Source: Schistosoma mansoni
Lineage: Eukaryota > Platyhelminthes > Trematoda > Strigeidida > Schistosomatidae
Direction of reading: 5' to 3'
Assembly: GCF_000237925.1 (NCBI RefSeq)
Contig: NC_031495.1
Location: 17,371,749-17,435,748 of the forward strand
DNA: 64,000 nucleotides
Below, in pieces: positions 1-10,800 of this stretch. Each line of letters begins with the position of its first letter. The first letter of the stretch is position 1. The position numbers and the translations under genes are program-made. The notes below the pieces were generated by a model, which did not search any database, was not told where the DNA came from, and was given only the letters and a program-made list of their open reading frames with translations.

Positions 1-176
1 TAGTGTTTCGTTCACAATATTATAGACACTACCCAATTTAATCTGTGAAACCAAAGCTTAAGTTGACTGAGAATACATGGTAGACAATCTCATCTGCCTT
101 GTTTTTAATGTAGATATTCACTCGGATAAAAATTAACTAGTTAGAAGTACATATAAAATATCACACCGTTTCTTAC

Positions 177-283
177 GTTACATAATCTTTCCAAGAAACG
201 AGACCATCCCGGTGAAATTCAATAGGAAACAACTCAGCTGGGTCACTTTCACCACCCAAATGTTTCATGAAACTATCTGTGCG
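177..283 (-). CDS. Orphan internal exon of an unrecognised gene
   Basis: On the minus strand a good acceptor (a TTTATTTATTATAG context) is followed by 107 bp open in one frame only, then a GTAAGA donor. The peptide has a conserved look, with pieces such as FMKHLGGESDPAELFP and DGLVSWKDYVT. I do not recognise the family. The other two frames contain stops. Partner exons would lie to the right (earlier) and left (later) on this strand; a possible last exon after the acceptor near 40-45 would add only a few residues. No neighbouring exon could be joined with confidence. It could be a real exon of a gene running off the left edge or a relic of one. Confidence 0.45.
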
Positions 284-1865
284 CTATAATAAATAAAACC
301 AGTTATTCAAATACAGCTGGTTGTGATATACTGAGGCACTAGGTGATAAATTTAACATGCAACAAACTAGTCAGTCAGCAGCTTGTATAGTAACATTACT
401 TTGGTCCCAATTATGATGCTTAGTCGACCACGGAACAGGCTATAGTCGGACTCAATTTCTTGACATGTGATTTGCTGAAAAATGTGTAACAGTCGGACCA
501 GCTAATGATCGCTTAAAGTAATATAAATTAACCGTAGTTAAAAGAAGTGGGTGTACTAACACAATTTATTCGTCCTGATAATAATTATCCAAGGCTCCAT
601 TAAAGAATACAACTCTTGTCTTCCTGAATAAAAGTTAACAGATGAAGAAATCATCTGAAAATATAGAGCAGGCAATGAGATGGGTTCTATCAAGACCAAG
701 TGATACGTTAGCCTAATACATTTCGAACAACTTAACTTTCTAAGATATATGATAAAAGTCAAACCGAAGCATATGAAAAATTGGTGATAAGAAGAAACTA
801 TGAATCACAATCAAGCAAAATTATTTCCACCTTTATGACCAGTCAGTGGATGACTGTTGACTTCAAATTATTTATTGCTTTTTAAACTAGCTAAATATAT
901 TGAACTATGACATCTATGTTATTGTCAGTATCAATAGGCGTCTAACGTTGATCGATTTATGATCTCGATTGAGACTAATGTTATTGCCTATCATGGATCG
1001 GGACTCCACGAATCCGAAGGTAATTCGTGTTTTTTCACACGCAATACATATTAATGAAGACTGTTTTATGACAATGAGAGATCAGATTAGTCTTTCTAAA
1101 GTATTTTACACGACAACAAGCGATGTGATCGATCACATAAGCACAACATAATGCTTAGAACATACGTAGGTGAGGAATACCCAATACAGAAAGATCCTTT
1201 TACTAGGTTTAACAACACAATCCCAAATTGCTGCTAACAATGTAGAGGCGATGACTAATGAATATTATTTATTCCACAAACTATGTCTGCATTTCTGGTA
1301 CTTATTCCTTTGCTTCTAAAATCTAAATCAAAATTGCAACGTGATAAGCCAAGTTATGTGGAGTATTATCTTCAATACCACTAAAATATAGTCGACATTT
1401 ACAGAATCTTGACATGCCCCCCTTAAAACAAAGTTGAATCATACGTTGACAAGCTTTAAGGAATCACATCATTGAACAACCTTATGTTCGTTTTTTATAA
1501 ATGTGCCGCTTTTCCACTAAGTAGTTGTAGGTATACTCAATATATTTTCTCAACAACTAAACATACAAACTTGACCTTAACTAAAGATAGCTTATAGTCT
1601 GAGAGTGATATCATTCTAATTATTACGTATAAACCAGAATGTGGTACCAAAATATTTCTAATTTATAGCACATTATAGCTATGTCCATAAATACCAGCGA
1701 AGCATAATTAAATACTAACGTGGGTAAGTTCTCGTAGTATAAATAAGCGGTTTGTTCCATAGAAGTGGTGATGCACTCGCTGAGATAGTTGTAGTTGTTT
1801 TTACTTACCATACATAACTCCCTTTCTTTTTATTTGAAAGATGAGGGTGTACTACAACTCAACCA
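284..1865. other. Unassigned AT-rich stretch
   Basis: There is no convincing gene here. The 60-aa plus-strand frame at 969-1151 and the 62-aa minus-strand frame at 1623-1811 have no family resemblance. A short piece near 943-975 (ACGTTGATCGATTTATGATC) resembles the 3' end of the hammerhead SINE at 21.6 kb, so it is probably a SINE tail. The region near 1335-1475 is listed separately. Confidence 0.4.
1335..1475 (-). pseudogene. Ankyrin-repeat-like fossil
   Basis: Minus-strand translation gives pieces that look like one ankyrin unit split over two frames: LRGACQDSVNVDY in one frame and SGIEDNTPHNLAYH in the next. Together they resemble the loop and first helix of an ankyrin repeat (GA..x..D..G.TPLHLA). 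A stop precedes the first piece (KLVNV*F). I saw no flanking splice sites that restore it, so it is most likely a decayed exon. The match is short and could be chance. Confidence 0.25.
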
Positions 1866-2388
1866 TAAGTTTATTTATTTAAACACATAAATATTGGTAC
1901 AAGGAAGCACCAGATAAATATGCGCCTCACAAATCTCATTTGATTTGTGTGACGGCTGTGATACTGCCCAGGTGCCCAGACTGAAGCAGGTGGTTTTCTT
2001 AGGGGCCCACACCCGGAGCCTTTGACCTAAAGGTCTGATCCACAAGGCAGTGGAGCATCGTGAGGAGATGCAACCCCATGGTAGCCGGTGACCAACGATT
2101 GATTCATACGCCATTTGTTCCCTCAGGATACTGGAGCCCATGTGCATCATTGGTTTGGAATCATTGTTTTCTAACTCCCCTAGGTGGACCCTCCGTGTCC
2201 ACCAACTCGGTTGAAGCGCCGGACATTCGATTTTCGTCCTCTCACTTTCGTGAACAACACCCCCGCCACGAGAAGGCAGTGAGTAGGACTTCCCTGGTAG
2301 AGGCTGTATACGCGTGGCCATGTGAGAGGATTTCGAGAGGGAGAGCAGACTCTCCCCACTCTCGGCCGTACCAAGGCATTTGGGGGCA
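1866..2388 (-). repeat. ~520-bp SINE-like element with (TAAA)n tail, copy 1
   Basis: In minus orientation the element begins at a CCCCAAATGCC end and finishes in a TTTAAATAAATAAA tail. Two other copies in the window (5890-6319 and 49033-49555) share the same 5' start and the same tail. A common 5' end argues for an independent short retroelement rather than a randomly 5'-truncated LINE. It is GC-richer than its surroundings. Open frames on both strands (up to 176 aa) have no recognisable domain and I do not treat them as genes. Confidence 0.7.
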
Positions 2389-2464
2389 AAAGTGGAGTAG
2401 TTCATTTAACAAGTGTAGGTTTTTATACCCAACTTTGATCCAGATTTTGTGTGAGGGCTAGTGA

Positions 2465-2590
2465 TATTACATACTTTTTCAAACAAACGTAAATGGAGCG
2501 GTACTCAAACTTACGACAGAGAGGATAAAAGTCGAATGTCCTGACTACTAAGCTATCGCTCTATTGATACTGCCAAGCTCATAGATCTAG
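2465..2590 (-). repeat. tRNA-derived SINE remnant
   Basis: The minus strand reads like a decayed tRNA-derived region, with an A-box-like TAGCTTAGTAGTCAGGAC and a B-box-like GTAAGTTTGAGTA about 30 bp later. It resembles the tRNA-like part of the SINE at 25.0 kb. No tail or ribozyme was made out. Confidence 0.4.
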
Positions 2591-3196
2591 GGTTGCGTAA
2601 AAACATCTAGAATTTTTTAGTGTCGGTCGATTTTCTTGTAATGGTGCCGAAAATTATACAATAAACGATAAGATGTACATGTTCTTGAGTTCTCCGTATG
2701 TAGAAATATTTGTGTCAAGAATCAGATTCATTTTAGACAGAAAAAGATCGCACAACACAGCTAGAGGTTTGTCAGTGTCTTTATCACGCTAATCCACGTT
2801 TTTTCTCAAAGCAGATCTATGCCTGATCGGTTATATTATCACTAAAGCTTCTCTGGGATTCGATAATTCCACCTCGCCATAATGGTGGGGCGTGACAGTT
2901 TAGCTGATGTGCACATGTGCTGAAACCTACATTGCGTACAACTGACTGTTACTATTGAAAAAATCCAAAACATTATTGTGATTGTTTTAAATTTATAAAA
3001 AGTAGCAACAATGCGATTAGATAATCTCGAAAGTTTAAGGCAGTCTTAACGAACATTTACAGAATGAAACAAACCATGCAATAAAAATAATAAGCCAAAG
3101 TAAATAATCAAGTGAAGAAACTTTACACAACCTTATCAGGTACTCAGGGATGTAGGAAAAAGATAAGATAGAAAACTATTTGTTAGTACGGTGAGA

Positions 3197-4080
3197 TCAC
3201 TCCCGACCATTCCAATTGAAGCCTCCAGGTCTTCCCACTTCTGGAAGAGGCTCATAGTCACGATTAATTTGTCGTCTATTGAACAAATATTTCCTAATAT
3301 TAGGAAAATACGTCAGTACTAATTATTCATGCCTACATAAATTCAGGTGTACGGAGTATTCGGAATCCATTCACTTGGTTAGGATATACGTCTTCGAGGA
3401 AATAATAAAGATGACCAACAAAGATACCTAAAGAGTTAGGGATGAAGACCTCCTTACCAATTAGATCAACCATCATATTATTCCCAAGAAGAAAAGAAAA
3501 CGCAAAGAACACCCAGGGAAGGTACGGAGCATTTACTTCTATAATCCCAAATATGTTTAGCCTCACTAATGGATTTCTTCTACTCCAGACGTAGACTAGC
3601 ATCATTGTCAAGACATGACTGAGAAACAGCATGTTAACAAACAAGGCGATTATCTGAAAAATAACTTGATGAAAGACATCCTACTATCGTGAGGGTTCCA
3701 CAAAACAGAAACATCATGACGAAGTCGGCAGTTTTCGTACTGTACCAGGTTTCTTCCAACATACGACAGTATCGATAAGCGAACAGAATATTAAAAAGAA
3801 AGCTGAAATTAAACGATCCGAAGAAGCAAAACGATGTAACCAGCCTCCATAACTAGTAAAGGGCTACTAAGAATACGCGAGAATACAAACCTGAAAGTTG
3901 TTCGCTATTAACGACGGATTGAAGTATAATTGAAAAGGCGAAATTAAGTTGAGTTGCTAAATTGTAAAAATAACGACATAAGTAGCTACTTACAACTGCA
4001 ACTGTTAGTAGAAAACACGTTGATATGTATGCAGACGTGACAGGAGGAGTATTTGAAATCTCTTGAGATATTATATCCAT
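3197..4080 (-). CDS. DERL2: Derlin (Der1-like ER membrane protein), complete
   Basis: Derlins are rhomboid-like pseudoproteases of the ER membrane that help move misfolded proteins to p97 for degradation. Six exons join in phase: 3994-4080, 3891-3956, 3685-3852, 3458-3653, 3337-3427 and 3197-3293, giving 234 aa (human Derlin-2 has 239). Family marks in order: IPPV-like TPPVTSAY near residue 11, the QLYFNP segment, the WR motif in [38 protein letters not shown], a [18 protein letters not shown] block, and the C-terminal tail [17 protein letters not shown], which replaces the usual F-x-G-x-G p97-binding box with a shorter form. The five introns are 37, 38, 31, 30 and 43 bp, all GT-AG. The start is the first ATG and aligns with the family N-terminus. 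It is divergent from syntaxin, 186 bp away. Closer to Derlin-2/3 than Derlin-1, but the subfamily is inferred by eye. Confidence 0.93.
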
Positions 4081-4266
4081 ACGAATTCAGTAATGACGAA
4101 CCACACCGATTAATAATCCCGCCCTGTATTATTTGATTACACTCCTTATTTCACCACTTGTAACTCCAGTTTTTCATTAAGAAGATTACTGAAAATAATT
4201 TCAAGGACTGAGTTAGTTTTGTTTTTATAAGCGCGGGAGTTTTATTTTCAGGGCGGCCGCTTTTTA
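4081..4266. promoter_or_regulatory. Divergent gap between Derlin and syntaxin starts
   Basis: Only 186 bp separate the two start codons, so both 5' UTRs and any core promoters must lie here or overlap the genes. It contains a short GC-rich patch (GGGCGGCCGC, 4251-4260) and a T-rich acceptor-like TTTTATTTTCAG ending at 4251. No clear TATA box was seen. A shared bidirectional promoter is an inference from spacing. Confidence 0.5.
4240..4252 (+). promoter_or_regulatory. Possible 5'-UTR splice or spliced-leader acceptor
   Basis: A pyrimidine-rich tract ends in CAG at 4251, 15 bp before the syntaxin ATG at 4267. Schistosomes trans-splice a leader onto some mRNAs, and this site would suit that or a 5'-UTR intron. 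Nothing in the sequence tells the two apart. Confidence 0.35.
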
Positions 4267-7200
4267 ATGACGAAGGACTTGATAAGCGCTCTTCGGGCTG
4301 TAAGTGTGTAATATAGAGGTGTATTTCCCTCAGGCGCAACCTGAAGATGCAAGTGACCTGCCCGACACTTCCTTGCCCCTTGATGGGTCTCAGTACATGA
4401 ATGATTTTTTCTCCCAAGTTGAGGAAATACGAAACTTGATTGAACGGGTTCAGTCCCTTGTTGATAATGTAAAAAATAAACACAGTGACATATTGTCTTC
4501 GCCTAATCAAGACGAAGGTAGTTTCCAATTTTTTAATAGTTTTTGTGTTCCAGCTACAAAGGCTCAACTTGAAGATGCTATGGCCGAAATTAAGACAATC
4601 GCACACAGGGTGCGTGCAAAACTAAAGCGTAAGTAATTTTACCGTCTAAGATTTGCAGAGATGGAAATGAACATTGAATATGATGAAAACTCTGACAGGA
4701 CATCAGCGGATTTACGGATAAGAAAAACTCAGGTACAACTGTCCTATGGCTTCTAATCGCTTATAGTATTCCACAATTTCTCGGAACTTCATTGAAGTTA
4801 TGACCGACTACAACAAAGCTCAAGTTGCTTTCCGAGACGCCTGCAAAAACCGAATAAAGAGACAAATGGAGATCGGTTAGTTTTGTATATTATCATTATG
4901 TCCATGCCCATTGCGATACATACATGCATCTCTATTTATTTTTAGAGCACTACAATTTTGTGTGTACAGACTTTAGTTCATTACAATAGCTTACTTCTAT
5001 CATTGTCTCAAACGGTTAAAAGCACCAACATTTATATGCTTTGACCAAATGAGTGCAAATATTGGGAAATTAACTGTACAACTAAACTGTTGGTTTAAAA
5101 TGTCTTCTGAACTAGTTTAGTCACATAATGTCAGACAGACCATAATTAAGGTCTCTTATTTAAATGCGTAGATAGAGGTTAATATCAAACCTGGAAATTC
5201 TCATATCTTGTAGCTGCATTTTCTATCAATAGCACTTATTATACTCAGTGCTTCATTCTTTGTTTAATAATATCCCATTTCTGTTTTTGTTTTATTTTCG
5301 AAATACTCAAAAAGCTAATGTGGCACCTTGATAATGTCTCCTCATTTTCAAACCTTTCGTATTATCAAACAATAATATCCTGTGAAGCATGTCCTGGCAG
5401 TTCCATCCTATAACTGATCCTAGTATTCTTTATTCCTCCATACATTCTCTTCGTAATTAACATGCTATGCAGATTCTCAAGTCTATTTAGTCATTCTTTT
5501 GTTACACATTAGTAGTTAGTACAAATCCGGGCTTAATCTTTTCACTCACTTGAGATTGCTCAACTACATCCCTTGGTTTATTTGGTCGAAACTTCGTACC
5601 AAAAATGACATTTCTTTACATTTGTGTGATTAGTAGATGAGAAAACTACAGTCTTAGGTTTGTCAGTAGTCCCATTATATTTATCAATTGTCTTTGTAAA
5701 CTTTAAACAACTCATTATTCTATGCATTGGTTTTTTCATTTAATCTGTTTTCTGGTTACGTGCTAGGGTTGACTTGACTATCTCTAGTTCCACATTCAAC
5801 GAAATAGTTTAGGTCATTAGGTGTGTATTTAACCCTTACGTCATACATATCTGACCGTCCTAGTATTTATTTCTTTTTCACTGTCACATTTTTTATTTGA
5901 ACACAAATATTGGTACGGGGGGCACCAGATATATATGCGCCACACTTTGTTTGAGGGATGTGGTACTTCCCGGGTGCCCAAACAGAAGCAAATGGTTTTC
6001 TTAAGTTACAGTCAAAGCCTTTGACCCAAAGGTCTGACTAACAAGGTAGTGGAGCAGCGTCGGGTGATGCAGTCCCATGGTAGACAGTGACCAATAATTG
6101 GTTCATGCACCATTGGTTTGGAATGAAGGTTTCCTAACTACCCTAGATGGACCCTCCGTGTCAACGAACCCGCTTTTCGTAAACAACACCCCCGGCACGA
6201 GAAGGCAGTGAGTAGGACTTTCCTTACAGAGGCTGTATACGCGTTGCCATGTGAGAGCGTTTCGAGGAGGGTGGCCTCATCCCACTCTCGGCCGTACCAG
6301 GGCATTTGGGGGCTTTTCACTTTCACACTGACAATCGTTTTGTAGCCACTGTCGATACAAGCTTAGCGTTGGACTTAGTTTCAACCAGCCTCACATAATT
6401 TTTTTGTCTCATGTATACGAAGGTTTCTCAAGATCTATGCTGTCATCTAACACTTGTTTCGTCAACCATATTCCGTTCATTTGGGACCAAGTCATACCAA
6501 CGTCCAATTGTCGTAACTTATTTGAAACTTTAGATCCTATACTTTCTTCACAGTTGATTCATGCACCCGAACAGCTCATTAAAAGATGTACTTCCTCATC
6601 TCTATTCATTTGACTATCTCCTTAGTTCTTATTTCAACTATGCATGAGATATTATCATCAGCAACTTTCTGATCCCCTTTTGAGTAGATCCTCGTGCATT
6701 GAAATTTCTTTAAGTATATACTCTGCCTTTGCGTTTTGAGAAAGCTATCGAAAGTTTATGAGTTAGAAACGTACCTTTTGGCCCTTAAATTGAAGCGGAG
6801 GATTAGTGGTTGAATCATTTGACTACTAACTTTTAGTTATGTGTTGGAACCTTGCTCTTCCTAGTTCATTTCAGGTAACTGATATAGTATCATTATACAA
6901 CAAAAGTATGTTCGAAAAGAACAGAAACTGTACTTGGTTATTGAGTCACATTGAGATGGTTTTATATGAATAGTCCTTACTTACTTACTTACGCCTGTTA
7001 CCCCTCGTGGAGGAGCATAGGCCGCTCACCAGCGTTTTTTTAGCGAGTTAGTTTTTCTACGGGATGGGATCGCTAACCCCATGCCCAACCCTCCTCCTTT
7101 ACCCGGGCTTGGGACCGGCAGTAACTCTTGAAGAGCTACAGGCGGAGTTCCTTATTGACTCCACATTACAAACAAAACGATTAGTATATCCATCTTCATG

Positions 7201-7758
7201 ATCATCAGTTACAATAAAAGTTCACCTCACTTTTGTCGGCTATCTTGTACATTAAATCTGTTGGTAGAAGTTTTTGGGTCGCTACCTGAATCAGCATATT
7301 TCTACAGTCCGGTCACAACCTTTAGAACTAATTATAGTGTTCTAGAACAGAGACAATTATATGCAACGTCTTTTGTCGTTACAGTCATTTAAAAACCTAT
7401 GTTTTTATGTGGTTTATGATAAATTAAGAAATATAGGGACTTCTTGTTCAAACTCAGGAGGGAACCACTGTTGTGTATTGAATCTCAGTGAAGTAGTGCG
7501 AATTTGTTTTCAATGTGCCGTTGCGAACATATATATATATAAACAGACTAAATCAAGCAATTTTTTGTTTTACACGTATTTTGTACTTTCGTTTTTTTAA
7601 CGGGGAGTAACTTTTTATTTTAGCTGAGAGAAAAATTTCTAATGAAGAATTGGAGGATATGTTAGAATCTGGGAATCCTGCCATTTTTACACAAGAAGTT
7701 AGTGTGTTCTAATTTATTGTATAACCAAACTTTATTATTCTAACCCACTTTATAGAAA

Positions 7759-7846
<88 letters not shown>

Positions 7847-10800
7847 AGCCCGTTTAATTGTCAAACATTACACAGATTACATTGTATTTCACAAATGTCT
7901 TAATCTTAGCAACCCATTTTTTAATAATAATCGACAGTCGTTTTAGTAATTTTTAGGCTTTCCACTATCACATGCTGTTTTTTTACTAAAGCTGAAATCT
8001 AGTAGGTCGATTGTCAATATAGATGAACTGTTTTATTGCAAAGTAAAACATCAAAATGAGCAACCTTTTTGAGAATAATTTTTCATGTTTAGGGATAGTT
8101 AACTTCGAATTAATATTTTAAGAGACGTAATGTGTGACTTTGCATATCTTCAGTGGTCACCATCAGCTTTCGAACTACGTTAAATATTAAGTGATTATGA
8201 TCCCCGTATTCATTTCGTCTTAAACTCTGTGTTTGGACAGTCATTCCTTCAGTCACAACGTAGAACCTGGTATGTGTTTACACTAGTTCAAGTTCCCGTA
8301 CCCTGTTAGCACAGAGACAAGATTGTCAGGGCAAACTCCGAAATAATAGGGGTAGTAACTGTCAGTGGTAATAGGAAAGTGTTAGCGGGACATAGATTGG
8401 ATTAAAGCATGTTTCATGCATGATAGTGTTGCTGAGCGCTGATTGGCTAATTCTAAACCGATCAGCCCGGGCAAATTATTGGAGAAAAATCTAGAAGCTC
8501 CTTATGCATATACTATAAATATATGAACGTTATTCAAACTAGTGATTGCTGTTCACATACCATTATTATTTTGAATACAATTTCATTCCTGTTCAACGTG
8601 TTCTGATTTTGGGGTCTTGTCATCGTATAAGAATACTAAGCAATAGGAATAGCTGGGTCGTTTATATAGCAAAACACAATTATAACAGAAAGATTAGGCA
8701 TCGAAGTTAAAATTCAGTGGAAAAATATAAATTCATGAATTAAAATCTAAAAAAAAGTTATGATGAATTTAGAATCTCAGAATCTGGGGGAAGCCAAAGA
8801 ATGGATTCACTTGCGCCGTTGCAAACGATTGTGAACCATGTCATTCAAAGTCCCTAAACCTCTGTTTGCTATTTATTTCTGCTATTTTAAGGCTTCATAA
8901 TATCGTTCAAAATGTTCTAAGGATGATAAATAATAACTCAGTTGTCAAGTATGATTCCTGTATACTTCAACAGAAGTAAAACGGAGTTCAAGTTGACAAC
9001 CCAGTACTTGTAAGTTTAGTGTCATAATCAATAAGTTATCGCCCCACACACTTAAATAGTATTTATTTCGTTAGTTAAGATCATCGATACTGCTAGTAGT
9101 TTTCCGTCGTAATAAAGTGTCGTGGAATCATTTCAGTTATGGAATTCATACCGCAATACCGAACATCGGGATTTTTTGTTCTGTAATAATACAGTCAGTC
9201 AGCTACAACGTACGACCAGGCACACATATGCATCGGTCCAAGTTACCATACCTCATTAGCACGACAAGATGAGCACCGAAATCATAGTAGTTAATTTAAT
9301 GGTGGTAATATGTAAAAGAAAGGTTGTATATAAGGATATAATCCAGGAAGGAAGACAGATATGAAGCAATTTTAATGTCACGGCTTAAAGGAAAACAAAG
9401 AGTGTATACACCTACGCCATTGTGATCGATTATGAGCCATGTCACCTAGAGTCTCCAACCATTGGTTACGATAGTCAAGCGGACCCCAACCAGGTAGTCT
9501 GTATCTGCCAACATGGCTCAGACTAGAAGTTAGTGACTTCAAGCACTGATGCCATGTTTCTGTTTGGCCACCCCTAACTCTCTTCCAACCATCCCCTACA
9601 CTAGTCAGCCTTGCGCGTCGTGGTAATCGGTGTCCAGACATACGTAACACGTGAACCAACCATCTCATTCGATGAAGATTCATGACCTGATCAACTGATT
9701 TACCATCATTCCCTAATACCCTGTGTCTAACCTCACTATTACATACCCGGTGATCCCAGCAGATGCGAGCAATATTTCTAGGGCATCTGTGGTCAAATAC
9801 TAGTAACCTAAGAGCATCTTCTACTCTTAATGGCCATGTTTCGCAGCCGTAAAGTAGAACCGAGCGAACTGCTGCGCAGTATACTCGTCCCTTAATTGAT
9901 AGACGGATATCTCGTCTTCGCCATAGGTGACGTAAGTTGGCAAAAGCCAAACGAGCTTTTTGAATCCGTGCTGAGATTTCGTCAGACACCAACCCATTAG
10001 GGCTGATCAGACTTCCAAGATAAGTGAAGTTGTCGACGCGTTCGACTACTTCACTCCCTATCCTTAGTTCAGGTGTTGACGCAGGCCAGTCCCGGAGTAA
10101 CAATTTGCACTTGGATGGGGAGAAACGCATCCCAAACATCCTGGCATTATTACTCAGTTCTAACAGAAGACTCTGCATTTTGTCAGCGTCTTCACCAAAC
10201 AGGACTATGTCATCTGCATATTTTAAGTCGATAATACATCGCTTTATGTACCAGTTACGGTTATTAACGAACGGTACAAGTTGAATCCTTCGAAAAATAG
10301 GGAGTTAAACAAGAGGATACTGAGGTGACTTACTGATTTCATATTTAAATCAATCATCGTCAGCCAATTGACAGAAAATTATGTATAGGTGTACTCTTCA
10401 TAAAATTTATGGCTGTGATGTTTTTGCGCGTACGGTTGCATATCTCATCGTTATCATTTTGGGTATAATATGTACGAAAATTCGACTGAATCCACTTAAA
10501 TTGCTTCTTATTATAAATACCACCATGAAACATAAATAAAAATAAAAGTAATACTATCAAATTTAGAACTTTTAATGTGGTACTATCTCTATTTGGTTGT
10601 GCATATTAGAACTATATATACTAATCTTACGCTTCCCGGAGTAAAATAGTCACTAAGAGCAACTTTGCGATGATAAAAATGGGGAGCTCATTGAAGTTAT
10701 TATCACAAGTAAAACTTGCTGATTTATTCTTTGTCCGATAGTAAAGCTAGTTCTGTGAAATACTTGCTAATTCGGTTATCGCAGTATTGTTCCGACATCA

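Noticed and set aside
1750-1819. Possible first coding exon (ATG TAT G, then GTAAGT) on the minus strand
   Set aside because: The downstream exons needed to keep the frame could not be found without hitting stops, and the peptide matches no family I know.
1875-2405. 176-aa minus-strand open frame
   Set aside because: Part of the same repeat. It is not kept open in the copy at 49 kb and has no recognisable motif, so it is not called a gene.
2060-2461. 133-aa plus-strand open frame
   Set aside because: It lies mostly inside the 520-bp repeat, opposite to the element's own direction, and has no domain; frames of similar kind appear in each copy of the repeat.
4151-4606. 151-aa minus-strand open frame
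   Set aside because: It is antisense to syntaxin exons 1-3 and only a shadow of that gene.
7758-7946. 62-aa Ile-Tyr open frame
   Set aside because: It is a translation of the (AT)n run.
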